A DNA stretch of 64,000 nt, taken from contig NC_045437.1 in NCBI RefSeq assembly GCF_002776525.5, positions 134,273,399 to 134,337,398 on the forward strand. The letters are read 5' to 3'. The notes beneath the pieces were generated by a model. It had not been told where the DNA came from. It worked only from the letters and a program-made list of their open reading frames with translations, and ran no database searches. Made by a program: the position numbers and the translations under genes. The stretch is from Piliocolobus tephrosceles. Its lineage: Eukaryota > Chordata > Mammalia > Primates > Cercopithecidae. Within the stretch, counting starts at the first letter, position 1; every line of letters begins with the position of its first letter. Positions 1 through 12,610 of this stretch are shown one piece after another.

Positions 1-78
1 TCTTTACACCATCCACTTATCCTGACTGTTCTTTTACATTTATTTGATTGTGTTAGTAATTCCAATCCCTCCTCCATT

Positions 79-194
79 AGACAGATAGCTCCATGAGGGA
101 GGAACGGCATTTGCTCTTCTTCACTCTCATATCTCAAGCACTTAGTATAGTCCTTGGCCCACTGTAGGAACTCAACAATTATGTGTTGAATAAA
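79..194 (+). repeat. L2-type LINE 3' end fragment
   Basis: AGCTCCATGAGGGA, followed by AAGCACTTAGTATAGTCC and ending TGTTGAATAAA, follows the pattern of the L2 (and MIR-shared) 3' end. Confidence 0.65.
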
Positions 195-1192
195 ACTACT
201 GTTTCTCATTCACAAGGCTGTCAATACATCATAATTATGGTAATAATTGACTTGAAGAGGTGACGATTTCCAATAGAAACCATTCACTTAATTGAGACTA
301 GGAAATAAGTCAGAAGCACAAGGCTTTCCACTGGTGAATGAACAAGACACAAATTATTTCTGCTCTCTCCTCCCTGCCAAGAATTGCAATGTAGGTTTCA
401 GTTCAGACTACCTGAAATTGCTTATGTGAACTATAAAGCATTCATTTATTAAATGGCAAGCAACTATGTATGGCACAAAGCTGATTTAACCCAGTGAGTG
501 ACTGAGTGACACAAATGATAATTTTCCTCTATCTTTGGGTTTTAGGGACAATACTTCCTATTTTATCATGTAATTAAGAGATTATGAGAGAAAGAGAGAA
601 AACATGGTTACCTAACATGGCAGATGACAGCCCCATATAATAATGGTCAAAACTCCTAGACATTGACCAACCCAAACTGAATGATTAGCTAAGGGACCAG
701 AATGTACTGAGTCTTTAACCCTATACCTCATGGACATTGGCTCAGTGACTTGCCTGATTCTGCAGAAAGTCAATGTTGCTGAGTTCTGCCATCCGTTGCT
801 CATTCTTATTTATTCTAAAGTTGGGGGGTTGACCATAGTACATGTTAGGCATGAGACCTAGGAAGTACTCCACTTAATAAAGCTGGCTGGTAATTAAAAG
901 CCGGTCAAAATGTGTAATTTTTATCTACACAAGCATTCAGTGAGGATTCTCCGATAAATGGAAAGGCTGCCCTCCTACTGAGAACTGTTTTCCTGTTCTT
1001 TAACTTTATTTACCAGAGCAACAAGCAGTTTACATGTAACTGTGAAATACATATAAGTGAAGCACAAAGGTAACTCAAAAGCAACAAAATTTTGATTCTT
1101 CTAACATAGGCATGAGCTATGTCATTAGTATGACCCCTTACAATTACTCATGAGGATAAAACCTCTTGAGTCATCAATGGCTGAGCCAATAC
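195..1192. other. Unique SGCD intron, nothing recognised
   Basis: This is low-G+C single-copy sequence. I see no exon with plausible splice sites, no repeat I can name and no RNA gene. Confidence 0.5.
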
Positions 1193-1200
1193 TGAAGTTG

Positions 1201-1480
1201 TTTTTTTTTTTTTTTTGAGGCGGAGTCTTGCTCTGTCGCCCGGACTGGAGTGCAGTGGCTGGATCTCAGCTCACTGCAAGCTCCGCCTCCCGGGTTTACG
1301 CCATTCTCCTGCCTCAGCCTCCCGAGTAGCTGAGACTACAGGCGCCCGCCACCTCGCCCAGCTAGTTTTTGTATTTTTAGTAGAGACGGGGTTTCACCAT
1401 GTTAGCCAGGATGGTCTCGATCTCCTGACCTCGTGATCCGCCCGTCTCGGCCTCCCAAAGTGCTGGGATTACAGGCTTGA
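1201..1480 (-). mobile_element. AluY of Old World monkey type, 5'-truncated
   Basis: The element reads in reverse from a T16 run. It carries CCCGGACTGGAGTGCAGTGG, CACCTCGCCCAGCTAG and GGGATTACAGGCTTGA, which are typical of Cercopithecoid AluYR-class elements. It stops before the left-end GGCCGGGCGCGG block, so it is truncated by about 25-30 bp. The target duplication TGAAGTTG flanks it at 1193-1200 and 1481-1488. Confidence 0.9.
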
Positions 1481-1639
1481 TGAAGTTGTTTTAAAATGTC
1501 CATTCCTCATTCGTCCTAGCTCTACAATGACCATCATTGCCACTGAACATTATGCAAGTAAATTCATTACTGTTTATGAGACATTCATTTACCTTTTTAA
1601 CAGTAAATGTTTTCAGAGAAAGTTAAAAGCATAAGCTTG

Positions 1640-1835
1640 GAAGTTAAACATATCTTGGTCTATATACTGACCTGGCTGCCCACTAGATAAAAAGGTTGGA
1701 CAGGTGAATTAAGCCTTCTGTGCTTCAGTTTCTTTACATAGAAAGAGGAGATAATAGTCCCCTTCACAGGGTCATTGTGAGGAATAAGAGATTACAAAGC
1801 CAGGCACTTGACATTGTCCAAACAATGTTCACTGC
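1640..1835 (+). repeat. MIR SINE
   Basis: The MIR core order is visible: CTGACCTGGCTGCC, then TGCTTCAGTTTCTTTA, AGGAGATAATAG, GGGTCATTGTGAGGA and CCAGGCACTTGACA. Confidence 0.75.
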
Positions 1836-2084
1836 AAGGTGTGGTGTTTGCATGCTTAATAGCGTTGATGGTGGTGGTACTGTTGCACCAGATTGTACTT
1901 TTCCTAAAAGAGCCATATCAGTATCTCGGTATCAGTTTCCTGTGGCTACCATGACAAATTACCATAAAACTCTCAGCTTAAAACAATATAAATTTTCTCA
2001 AAGTTCTAGAAGCCAGAATTCCAAGCACTCTGGAGGCTCTTAATGAAAATTTATCCCTTGTCTCTTCTCAGTTCTAGTGGCTAT

Positions 2085-2350
2085 CAACATTCCTTAATTG
2101 GTGGCCCCATCACGCCAACCTCTGCTTCTCTGATAATATTGCCTCCTCCTCTTCTGTGTCAAATTTTCCTCTGCCTCATCATTATAAGGATACTTGTCAT
2201 TGAATTGAAGGCTCACCTGGGTAACCCAGGAATTATCTCCTCATCTCATGATCCTTAATTTAGATGAAACCCTTTTTCCAAATAAGGTAACATTCACAGG
2301 TACCGAGGATTAGGAGCACATAATGTGGGAGGGCCACTATTCAATCCACT
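2085..2350 (+). repeat. Old interspersed repeat, family not assigned
   Basis: The stretch with TTTTTCCAAATAAGGTAACATTCACAGG followed by GAGGATTAGGAGCACA and ending in ATTCAATCCACTACA resembles a common ancient mammalian repeat that I could not name with certainty. Confidence 0.45.
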
Positions 2351-2449
2351 ACAATCTCCCATTCCACATACTCCTCTAGAACTTTGCAATTCCCCCATGA
2401 AGAAGAGGAGCTCATGTGCCCACTGCTTGAATCTAGGCAGGACTTTGTG

Positions 2450-2900
2450 TCTGCCTACAACAGAGTAGAGTGGAAGTGATGCTATCTGACTTCTGAGTCT
2501 GGGTTATAACAATGCTATGCACTTCCATCTTCTTTAAATGGAACACATATTCTAGAGTTTGGCTACCATGTTAAGGGCAAGCCCAAGTTAGCCCATAGGA
2601 AAGAGCTGTGTGTAGGTGTTCTGGCCAGCTGAGGTCCCAGCTGACAGTTAGCATCAACCACCCACACATGTAAGTAAACACACCTGGAGATGATTCCAGT
2701 GCCAGCTGTTGAGATACCCCAAGCCTTTGAGTCTCCCAGTCAAGGTGCTAGACATCAGGGAAAAGAGACAAGCCATCTCCCCTGAGCTCTGCCCAAGCTG
2801 CAGAATCATGAGCAAAATGAAGTATTGCTGTTGTATTAAGCCACTAAGTTTTGGGGGAGTTTGTTGTGTAGCAATAGATAATCAGACCAATTATTCATTA
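2450..2900 (+). mobile_element. Ancient LTR, MaLR/MLT-like
   Basis: The right half has the typical LTR end pattern: CCAGCTGACAGTTAGCATCAACC, AGATGATTCCAG, GAGACAAGCCATC, TTAAGCCACTAAGTTTTGGGG and TTGTGTAGCAATAGATAATC. The family assignment is from memory of the pattern. Confidence 0.55.
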
Positions 2901-3105
2901 AATAATTAAGTGAATGAAGATTAGAAATGTAAAAAGGCACATAAGATATACTCCCTGGCACTTAATATATTGGATCTTTGGCTAAGCAGATACAGAGTGA
3001 GCAAACATACACACCACACCCTCACACTTCTAGAAGTAAAAAGACGTCCATCTTTCTCAATCTGAGTCAGGGAATATGGAGGACCCAGTGATCACACACA
3101 GAAAT

Positions 3106-3368
3106 TATGTGAGGCCAAGGCAGGCAAATCACTTTAGGTCAGGAATTCAAGACCAGCCTGGCCAACATGGCGACACCCCATCTCTATTAAAAACACAAAA
3201 ATTAGCCAGGCTTGGTGGCACACGCCTATAATCCCAGCTACTCAGGAGGCTGAGGCACAACAATCGCTTGAACCTGGGAGGCAGAGGTTGGAGTGAGCTA
3301 GGATCACGCCACTGCACTCCAGCCTGGGCAACATAGTCAGACACTGTCTCACAGAAAAACAAAAATTA
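3106..3368 (+). mobile_element. AluS, 5'-truncated
   Basis: It starts at GAGGCCAAGGCAGGC, lacks the left-end promoter box region, and has the dimer middle, the right monomer GCCTGGGCAACATAG and a degraded A-rich tail. Confidence 0.9.
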
Positions 3369-4599
3369 TTTAAGGGTGTTGGACCTTATATATCATCTGA
3401 TCCAACTGTATATTTTACAAGTTGGGAGAATATGGCTCAGAAACAGTCCCTGCAACTCCTTCCTCAACACAGCTCTTCACCCAACAAAAGTCCACCTTGC
3501 TCCTCATAGGCAAGATGAAAAATCTAGCACAGTCTCATGACCTTTCCAATTAAGAATATTGAAAGGAAGAAAGGAGACAGAATGAATGCATCGAAAAGGT
3601 ACAAAGCTGATTTAAAAACATAGCCATTATATTGGCTGTTAATTAGATTATGAGAAAATTTCTTCTCCTTTTTATATTAAAATGGTTTTGGTTTGTTTTC
3701 CTACCTTAATCCCATGGCTCTAGGTCTTGGAAAGTGCCTGGGGCACAGGAAGGAAAGGCAAAAATTGTTGTATGGTGAGGAACAAAGAACTTTTTGGTTC
3801 AAAGGCCTTACCGTGCCATCCAAGATGTATCTAAGAAGTAGGACAGTAGATTTTGGACCAGTTTTCAAACAAAGGACTTCCTGTGATGATAGAAATGATC
3901 TGTATCTGCTCTAAGATGGCAGCTACTAGCCATGTGTAGCTGTTGAACATTGTGATGTGGCTAGTGTGACTAAATAGATGTCTTTAATGTTAATTTTAAA
4001 TCCTTAGTGGACAATGCCATTCTAGAAAGACTATTTACAAACAACTCTGAGCCTAGAAATCCTAACTAATGATTCTCAGGCAAACCAACTGATGGGAAAC
4101 CACCTCATATTTACTGGTTCTTTCTATAGTTTGAATCATCTAACCCCACCCCTGTCTACCATGGAAGGACTGACCTGCAAGTTCTCAGTGGCAGTATGCT
4201 CTTGGGATTTGCTACTTCTCCTTTATGATTGCTTAGTAACTCAGTCAGCATGAACAGATCCTTGCGATGTGGCCACAACTTCAGATTTCTGAGAGTTATT
4301 CAGAGGTCAAAGCAACATGACCAGTAAGAACTAAAATTTCCAGGTGTGAATGGCTATGTATGATATACAGAGACAAACAATATTTCCTGGGAGATTTTCT
4401 AACATTGTTCCTCTCAATTCTAGGACATAAAAATAACTTTGGTTGTATGAAAACTCTTGTAAGTGGAAAAGGTCATGAATATTGTCCAAATAATAGGATA
4501 AAGTTACACAGTAATTTCTTTATAATTGGAATTCAAGCTTTTCAGTTTGACCTCTCCAAAGTCTATAATTTGCAGGCTGTTTGACTTTACTCGTGTCAG
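3369..4599. other. Intronic, mostly unique
   Basis: A short stretch near 3915-4010 (TAGCCATGTGTAGCTGTTGAACATTG, AATGTGGCTAGTGTGACT) looks like a remnant of an old DNA-transposon-type repeat. The rest shows nothing I can name. Confidence 0.4.
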
Positions 4600-5010
4600 C
4601 TCCTATTCTCATCTTTCCCCATCCCCTCTTTCCACTCCAGTGGCCTAAGCTCTCAATACTAGAACCATTATGCCTGAGGCTCCCCAATCAATTTTAACTT
4701 ACCAGCTTCCAGACTATAATCACACTGCTTTCTCTGATTTCACCACCATACAAAAGGCCTTATTCATCCTTGAAGACATACCTCAAGAAGTCTTTCAGTG
4801 TCCTCTAACTTTAGCTAATTTATTATTTGTACAATTTTGATACTTCTTTAGAATATGTAATTTGTAGAAAGTATTAAAAGTATATATGTGTTTTCTTCCC
4901 TAGTACATTATGAGTACTTAGAGTATAGGATTGTTTTATTATAATCTGTAGTTTCTACACAAAGCATAGTATACTCAACTGTGTGCTTAAGAAATACTGA
5001 TTCAATTGAA
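4600..5010 (+). repeat. L2 LINE fragment
   Basis: The sequence follows the L2 3' region, with a run of short C/T-rich words, AAGACATACCTCAAGAAGTC, and then the CATTATGAGTACTTAGAG to CACAAAGCATAGTATACTC end. It is diverged. Confidence 0.55.
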
Positions 5011-6089
5011 GCAAATATGCCCAATAGATTGTATAACTTTATAGCAGTTTTGATTCATGTTATTTGCAGTAATTATGATACCCAAATCATCCTTGATGCT
5101 TTACATTCTCACAAAGGTATAAAACACAGAAAGTTTCAAACCAAATAGGACACTGGAGAGCCATATCCTAGGACTGACCATGGAATAAAAATAAATTTTT
5201 GTTTTTTGTTTTTCTGCATTACAATTTTTATGGTGCTTTTAAAAAACAACATTTTGGCAATTTTTCATATGGATGGATTGAGCTAATGGATTAAAAGTGA
5301 CCACAGAGTCGAAGCACTGAGAGATGGAAGCACGATTTTCTCAGTATAGGAAGCACTTCCAAGTCCCCAAGCTAAGCTGGCACTGCTCTGAAATGGATGC
5401 TACTCACACTCACAATATATTAACAGTGTTAAATGAAAAGTATAACTAAAGCCAATAATATCACTTTCACTCATTTACTGAGCAAATCTGTATATTAACT
5501 AGGATGAAGTCTCCTGCCTTTAATCTATTTCACACTCCATCATTACCCTTCCTTTCCCATGTAATTAAAATGTAGCAGGTAGTTGATACACAGAGGGAGT
5601 GTCTGTATTAAAAAAACTTTTCATAATCAAATTCAAGCACTCATCTCATTTATGATCTGTCTACCTTAATAAATCAACTAATACTTCATTTTAGAAGTCA
5701 TATAAAGCTCTATTAACCCATGTTTATACATTTTAATTTTAAGTGACTGCCTATTCAAAATTTTCTCCCTTTCATTTATTCAATAGACATATTCTAAGTG
5801 TCTACCATGTACTTTATATAGGCATCCTCACTCACCTTAACTTGGGTAAGACTGGGTCGGTCCCATGAGCTTTCCCAAAACAGATGATGTGTCAGCGTCC
5901 TGAGTTACAGAACACGCTGGCCATTCTCTCTGGCTTTTACTGTTTTACAATGTGTCCAATTTACAAGCATTAGAATGCCTTCCTCTGACCCTCAGTGGAT
6001 CTTTATCTTACTTCAGGGTAAATAAATCATGTTTTAGACATTCCACTGAACAAATTCAATTTGTCTTCATGAAAAATAGCCCTTGAAAA
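5011..6089. other. Unique intron, nothing recognised
   Basis: A+T-rich sequence without recognisable repeats, exons or RNA genes. Confidence 0.45.
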
Positions 6090-6310
6090 ATGGGCAGCAT
6101 TGTGTACTGAAGAAGAGCAGTGACTCTAGAGCCAGACTCCCTGCAACCCACCCCAGTTTCATCATTCACTGACTGTGTGACCTTGGGCAAGTTACTGCAC
6201 TTCTCAGAGCCTCTGCTTCCTCCTCTGTCAAGTGTGGGTAACAACGGCACTTACCTCATAGGGTTTTTATGTGCATCATATGAAAACATTATAAAGTTAG
6301 TCTTGTACGA
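6090..6310 (+). repeat. MIR SINE
   Basis: It has a clear MIR core: CTCTAGAGCCAGACTCCCTG, CTGTGTGACCTTGGGCAAGT, TTCCTCCTCTGTCAAGTG and CTTACCTCATAGGG. Confidence 0.9.
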
Positions 6311-6423
6311 GTTTTATGAAAGAAATTCATTTCTTACATGATCACAAGTGACAATGGTTTGGATTTTATAATATTAATGAATAGAAACTAAAATAGACAT
6401 CAGGAGATCTATATAACTACAGG

Positions 6424-6600
6424 TATAGGTAGCTATCATTTATTGAGGTCCCACCATGTGACCAGCATGATCAGATACTTGACATCCATTATCTCATATG
6501 TGTGGTCTGCAAAAGGCAATCTACAATTAACACATGTTGAAAGCCTACTGAATAGCAGGCACTGGGCAGGGCTACAACAATGTATAGAGAATAATCCCTG
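6424..6600 (-). repeat. MIR/L2 remnants
   Basis: ATTTATTGAGGTCCCACCATGTGACCAG and then AGCAGGCACTGGGCAGGGCTACAACAATG are degraded reverse MIR and L2-like blocks. Confidence 0.55.
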
Positions 6601-7144
6601 CTACTGAGAGAAGTTTCCAGAGTAGCTGGGGTGCTCAAGTTGGGTCAGAAAACTTTGCTATCCACTGTGGTTCCAACATCCGCAGAATAAGGATGTCTGA
6701 TGAGGTAACTCCTAAGGTTCCTATTTCATCTAATTTTACAGGTACCGGGATAAGATATCATGCCATTCATTGATGACTCCTAAGCCTTTTGTAGTTTTGC
6801 CACTTAATAACCACTTGTGCTAAATGATTGTCTACATGATCAATACTAGAGTATTTTGGAAGGTCTTTGAGGCCAGGTTATTTTGATTGGGCTGGTAGAA
6901 TGCACTAGCAAAAGTTACAGCTCTCTGTTAGAATGAGACTTCACACAGCCTAGGGAAATACAAAATGACAAAAATTAGTGTCCAAACAGGAAGATACCCG
7001 AGATGACATCTAGTCCAATGCATTTAGTGCTATCCTGGGTGCCAGAAGAGAAAGACAATGTAGTTCATGGCCAGTTAGGGCTGGGAATCCAGTTTCTGAT
7101 GCTCAGGGCATTGTGCAATTCCCCACAATATGACAAACTAGCTA

Positions 7145-7360
7145 ACAGACCAGGATCCGTAGTCAGACTGCTTGGGTTTGAATCTCTACTCTGAGGCTTT
7201 ATAGCTGTGTGATCTCAGATCAAGTTATTGAGCCACTCTCTCCCTTGTAAAGTTGGTATCCAAATAGTAGCAACCTGGATAATGATTAAGTTAGATAATG
7301 TTTGCAAACTGTAACTGCAACAGCATAGTGCCTGGCACACAATAAGCCTGCAATAAATGG
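7145..7360 (+). repeat. MIR SINE
   Basis: TAGTCAGACTGCTTGGGTTTGAATC, AGCTGTGTGATCTCAGATCAAG and AGTGCCTGGCACACAATAAG follow the MIR consensus from core to 3' end. Confidence 0.9.
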
Positions 7361-7394
7361 TGATGATGAAGATGATGACGACGACTACGACAAT

Positions 7395-7610
7395 AGCAAA
7401 CACTTCTATAAAGTGCTTACTATGTGCCAAGCTCTAAACAATGCATTTATCACTTCCTCTAATCTTTGCAACAATCCTATGAGGTAGGTATTAGCACAGA
7501 GAGGTTGAGAAACATATCAAAAATCACTGAGTAAGAGGCAGAATCCAGACTTGTACTTAGAACGTCTGTCTCCAGAGTTTGAGCCCTGAACTACTGTTCT
7601 GTCCTGAAGG
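7395..7610 (-). repeat. MIR SINE, inverted relative to its neighbour
   Basis: In reverse orientation it shows CTTACTATGTGCCAAGC, CAACAATCCTATGAGGTAGG and GAGAGGTTGAGAAAC. It lies 35 bp from the + strand MIR at 7145-7360. Confidence 0.85.
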
Positions 7611-7984
7611 GTCTCTCATGACTTTCTGTTGTCAATACTGAGTCTTCCTATGTGTCAGATTCTGCTAAAAATGCTTCACATGAATTAACTCACTGGGTCT
7701 TCACCAATCTATGAGTAGATATTAAGTTTATACTAAATGCTTATGTTAACCACAACAAATGGACAAAACACAAGGTGGAAACAATGCAAGGAGAAGGTCC
7801 TCAGCTACAGAACAAAGAGAAATTAGATAAAAACCAGACATTCAGAACTACCAGGGAACTACTCTAAACAGAAAACGTCACTGGGTACCTCAGATGAAAG
7901 TGACCTATGACACAGGGCAGGCAAAAATAACAGGCTATTTTTCCAGCTTCAGGATTCTGTTGAAGAGCCAGATCATTATTGCAG

Positions 7985-8215
7985 TTTGGAGGAGGAGATA
8001 CAGTGTAGTGGAAAGGTTGAGACAGGAAGTCAAACACCAGCGTTTCACTTACTAGCTGTCTTTCAGCAAGTCACGCAACTTCTCTGAGCCTTGGGTTTCC
8101 AGTGGGGATAACAATATTAACTTGGTAGAGTTATGAAAATTAAAAGATTTTAAGAGTCATGTACAGTGAGTAGCACAGAAGAGACATTTAATAAACACTA
8201 ACTCCTTTGTATAAG
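7985..8215 (+). repeat. MIR SINE
   Basis: CACTTACTAGCTGTCTTTCAGCAAGTCACGCAACTTCTCTGAGCC and the later AGTGAGTAGCACAGAAG to TTTAATAAACAC end follow MIR. Confidence 0.85.
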
Positions 8216-8670
8216 CACAATGTGTGATAAACTAAGGTCTATTTGTGGGTGTTTACAGTGTAGGTAAAACACACACTCTCCAATGTATGGGGAAAATGAA
8301 ATATGTAGTCTCAATCTCCTGCCAGTAATGAATACTGGAATCTTCCGCTAAGAGCAGAGGAAAGCAAAATAACTTTTCTTCTGATTTACCTCTGAGACAA
8401 AGAAAACTTGGTAAGATACTTGTCCAGATTGCTGTACTGGAAAGTCTCTTCCAGCATGTATCCTTGGGGACAGTACAGAATGCAAGACTGACAAAAAAGT
8501 AGAATTCCAGATTTTCTGTCTTGGACAGATCACCAAGTTTTCACAAACACTTACAGATGACATCATTCTTATAGTTCGTCATTACACAGGGGGTTTGATT
8601 ACAGTGTGAGCTTTCCCAAATCTCAAATTGTTGAACAACCCAAACATACAAAATAATCACTCTTTCCTAC

Positions 8671-8694
8671 GTGTGTGTGTGTGTGTGTGTGTGT
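8671..8694. repeat. (GT)12 microsatellite
   Basis: Twelve uninterrupted GT units at the 3' end of the antisense L1; probably grown from its tail. Confidence 0.95.
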
Positions 8695-10790
8695 TTCCCT
8701 CAGTAGCTTTAGAGGTACAAGTGGTTTTTGATTACATGGATCAATAATATAGTGGTGACCTCTGGAATTTTAGTGCACCTGTCACCGCGTAGTGTACACT
8801 CTACCCAACAGGTAGTTTTTCATCCTTCATCACCCCCCTCCCACCCTCTCCTCTTCTGAGTCTCCAATGTCCATTATGCCACTCTCTATGCCTGTGCATA
8901 CCCATAGCTTAGCTCCCACTTATCAAATAGAACATGTGGTATCAGATTTTTGATTCCTGAGTCACGTCACTTAGAAAAATGGCCTCTGGTTCCATACAAC
9001 TTGCTGTAAAAACCATTATTTCATTCTTTTTTATGGCTGATGGTGATATATATTGTATTTTCCTTATCCACTTGTCTGTTGATGGAGACTTTGGTTGGTT
9101 CTTTATCTTTGCAGTTGTGAAATGTGCTGCAAAAAATATACATATGCAGGTCTTTTTGATATAATGACTTTTTTCCTTTGGGTAGCGACCCAACAGTGAG
9201 ATTATTGGATCGAATGGTAGGTCTGCTTTTATGCCTTTGAAAAATCTCCAAACTGTTTTCTATAGAGATTGTACTAATTTACATTCCCATCTACAGTCTA
9301 TAAATATTTCTTCTTCACCACATCCACGCCAACATCTATTTTTTTTTTTTTTATTTTTAATAATAGCCATTCTGGTTGGGGTAAGGTGGTATCTCATTGT
9401 GGTTTTAATTTGCATTTGCCTGAATAGATCTGTTGTACACTTTTTTCATACGTTTCTCAGCCATTTATATCAATTCTTTTGAGAAATGTCTATTCATGCC
9501 ATTTGCCCACTTTTTAATGAGATCACCTGTTTTTTTTTCTTGCTCACAGTTCCTTATCAATTCTGAGTATTAGTCATTTTGTCAGATGCATAATTTGCAA
9601 ATATTTTTTCGCACTCCATAGGTTATCTGTCAATTCTGATCATTATTTCTTTTACTGTGCAGAAGCTTTTTAGTTTAATTGGGCTCCATTTATTTATTTT
9701 TGTTTTTGTTCCATTTATTTTTGGGGTCTTAGTCATAAATTCTTTGCCTAGGTCAATATCCAGAAGTGCTTTTCCTAGGTTTTTCTTTCTAGAATTTTTA
9801 TGTTCTAGAATTTTTCAGGTAATTAAGTCTTTCATCCATCTTGAGTTAATTTTTTTCAATACAGTGAGAGAAAGGGATCCAGTTTCATTCTTCTTCGTGT
9901 AGCTATCCAATTTTCCCAGCATCACTTATGAGAGTGTCCTTTCTCCAATTTATGTTTTTGTATGCATTGTAAAAGATCAGCTGATTTTAAATATTAGGCT
10001 TTATTTCTAGGTTCTCTCTTCTGTTCCATTGGTCTATGTGCCTACTTTTATACCAGTATTATGCTGTTTTGGTTACTATATCCTGGCAGTATAATTTGAA
10101 ATCCGGTAATGTGACGCCTTCAGATTTGTTCTTTTTGCTTAGAATCACTTTGGCCATTTAGGCTCTTTTTGGTTCCATATGAATTTTAGAAATGTTTTTT
10201 CTAATTCTGTGACAAATGATGTTGGTATTCTGATAGGAAGTACATTGACTCTGTAGATTGCTTTGGGCACTATGGTCATTTTCATGATACTGAGTCATTC
10301 AATTCATGAGCATGGGATGGTTTTCCATTCCATCTGTTTGTGTTTTCCACAATTTCTTTCAATAGCATTTTGTATTTCTCCTTGTAGAGATCTTTTAACC
10401 TCCTTAAGTATATTCCTAGGTATTTAAAATTTTTTGTAGCTATTATGAAAGAGATCGAGTGCTTGATTTGATTCTCAGCTTGGCCATTGTTGGTATATAG
10501 CAGTGCTGCTCATTTGTATGCACTGATTTTGTAACCTGAGACTTTACTGAATTTAGTTTATCAGATCTAGGAGTCTTTAGAGTTTTCTAGGTATATGCTC
10601 ATGTAATCAGCAAACAGAGACAGTTTGACTTCCTCTTTTCCAATTTGGATGCCCTTTCTTTCCCTTTCCTGATTGCTCTGGCTAGGACTTCCCCTACACA
10701 AATTTTTAAATCTCTTCATAAACTGCTTTACTGCTATCTCATTTTTTTTTTCGCTATTTCTCCAATATAACATTGCTTAATACTTCATTT
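8695..10790 (-). mobile_element. L1 LINE, 5'-truncated (3' UTR and ORF2 C-terminal part)
   Basis: Read in reverse, this is the L1 3' UTR followed by the C-terminal part of ORF2, in the L1MA/L1PB style. Landmarks on the + strand are AGAGGTACAAGTGGTTTTTGATTACATGG, GGTAGCGACCCAACAGTGAGATTATTGGATCGAATGG, and CAGGTAATTAAGTC. Many stops and frameshifts break ORF2, so it is dead. It lies in the same sense as SGCD. Confidence 0.9.
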
Positions 10791-11841
10791 TTCCCCATGA
10801 TCTCCACTGTCAGTAAATTATTATTTGTGCAAGAGAATTATAATTCTAAAAGAATATCCTTTATACTGTGATTGATAGAAAATAATGCTTTTAACTTGCA
10901 GGGCAAGACCAATTTTCTAACACTTCAGTTCTATTTGCTCAAATGCATTACGGCTATAAAGCACCAATTACGGCTAATGACAGCATTATTCTTACCTCAG
11001 TAAGTACTTGGTTTGGTAAAGCTTTAAGGACTCTCAACTTTTGCAATCAATTTAGTTAACTACAGGAAAGAGCCGATTTCATATAGATTATTACCTTAAT
11101 GTCATATAAGTGGTGCTCAATATACATTTACATATGCTTCTATTAAGCTTTCCAGATAAAACACACTCTAGAAGCTGTATTTGTATAATATCACAGTTAT
11201 CAAAGTTTCAGTTCATATTTTCCACTTCCTCTACCCCTAAATCTTACAAGTTCTACAAATTAAATTTGTGACAGCCTTGGTAAAAAATCACAAAAATAAG
11301 GGATTAAGAGAAAAGCTTCAAATAGGGGAGTAAAGGTATACGTGAGTACTAGCCAAGTTCCATGGAAAAGTAATAAATTCTATTTTGCTTTTTAGGCCCC
11401 ACCACCCACCCATCTCACCATCCTAAAACCAGAAATCTTCCAAAACGTCTTCTGATCCCTCAACCCTACAACCAACCAGAAGTCAAGGTATATCAATGCC
11501 ATCTTTTAAATGTCTTTAAATGCAAGGTCCATGCTACTGTCCTAACTTCAGTATTCGCCTGCTTAATATTGCAACAGAGAAGTTTTCCTAATTTACAAGT
11601 TTTTGAAATACAAATTAAGAACATTGCAGAACATGCACATCGACAGTTGGCAATCGTGGTCACTGGGACTTAAGGCCGAATGGACACAGGGCATCCTCCA
11701 GAGCCCTCAGCTCTAACAAACTTTCCCCATTCTATTGCTTCCTCACCAATGCAAGCTCTCTAGAATGTAAATCTGATTACTTCTTGCTCTCTTGCTTAAA
11801 CATTTCTCTGAATTCTGCTTGTCTTTAAAGAAAGTAAAGTC
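10791..11841. other. Unique intron, nothing recognised
   Basis: Single-copy A+T-rich sequence with no exon or repeat I can support. Confidence 0.5.
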
Positions 11842-11842
11842 C

Positions 11843-12116
11843 TAATCCCAGCACTTTGGGAGGCCGAGGTAGGCAGATCACGAGGTCAGGAAATCAAGAC
11901 CATCCTGGCTAACATGGTGAAACCCCATGTCTACTAAAAATACAAAAAAAAAAATTAGCTGGGCGTGGTGGCGGGTGCCTGTAGTCCCAGCTACTCAGGA
12001 GGCTGAGGCAGGAGAATGGCATGAACCCGGGAGGCGGAGCTGGCAGCGAGCTGAGATCGCGCCACTGCACTCTAACCTGGGCAACAGAGTGAGACTCCAT
12101 CTCAAAAAAAAAAAAA
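11843..12116 (+). mobile_element. AluY, 5'-truncated
   Basis: It starts at TAATCCCAGCACTTTGGGAGGCC and carries the Y-type ATCACGAGGTCAGG and GAATGGCATGAACCCGGGAGG, ending in an A run. The target duplication AAGTAAAGTCC is seen before it (11831-11841) and after the A run (from 12116). Confidence 0.92.
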
Positions 12117-12297
12117 AGTAAAGTCCAAGTTGAGAAGTATTGATTGAATCTAACTCAGAAACAGAAGCTAATGTGCTCTAATACTCTAGAACTATTACCT
12201 TGGATGCCTACAACCCCATGGAAACGGACCATATAATCTTCCAAAGTTACTACTGCAATATAGAAGATTTTCTGCATTTTTCAAAAGAACTGAACTC

Positions 12298-12610
12298 TTA
12301 GCTGGGCATGATGTCTCATGCTTCTAATCCCAGCACTGTAGGAGGCTGAGGTAGGAGAACTGCTTGAGATCAGGAGTTTGAGACCAGCTTGGGCCACATA
12401 GTGAGACACCCATCTCTACAAACAATTTAAAAATTAGTCAAGCATGACGGTGTGTCTCTGTAGTTCTAGCTACTTGGGAGATTGAGATGGGAGGATTGGT
12501 TGAGCCCAGGAGTCCATGGCTGCAATGAGTTATGATTGTACCACTGTCCTCCAGCCTCCGTGAAAAAGTGAGACCCTGCCTATACATAAATACATACATA
12601 CATAAAGAAA
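12298..12610 (+). mobile_element. AluJ, full length
   Basis: GCTGGGCATGATGTCTCATGC at the left end, the J-type GGAGGATTGGTTGAGCCCAGGAG in the right monomer, high divergence, and a CATA-rich tail (ACATACATACATA). Confidence 0.9.
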
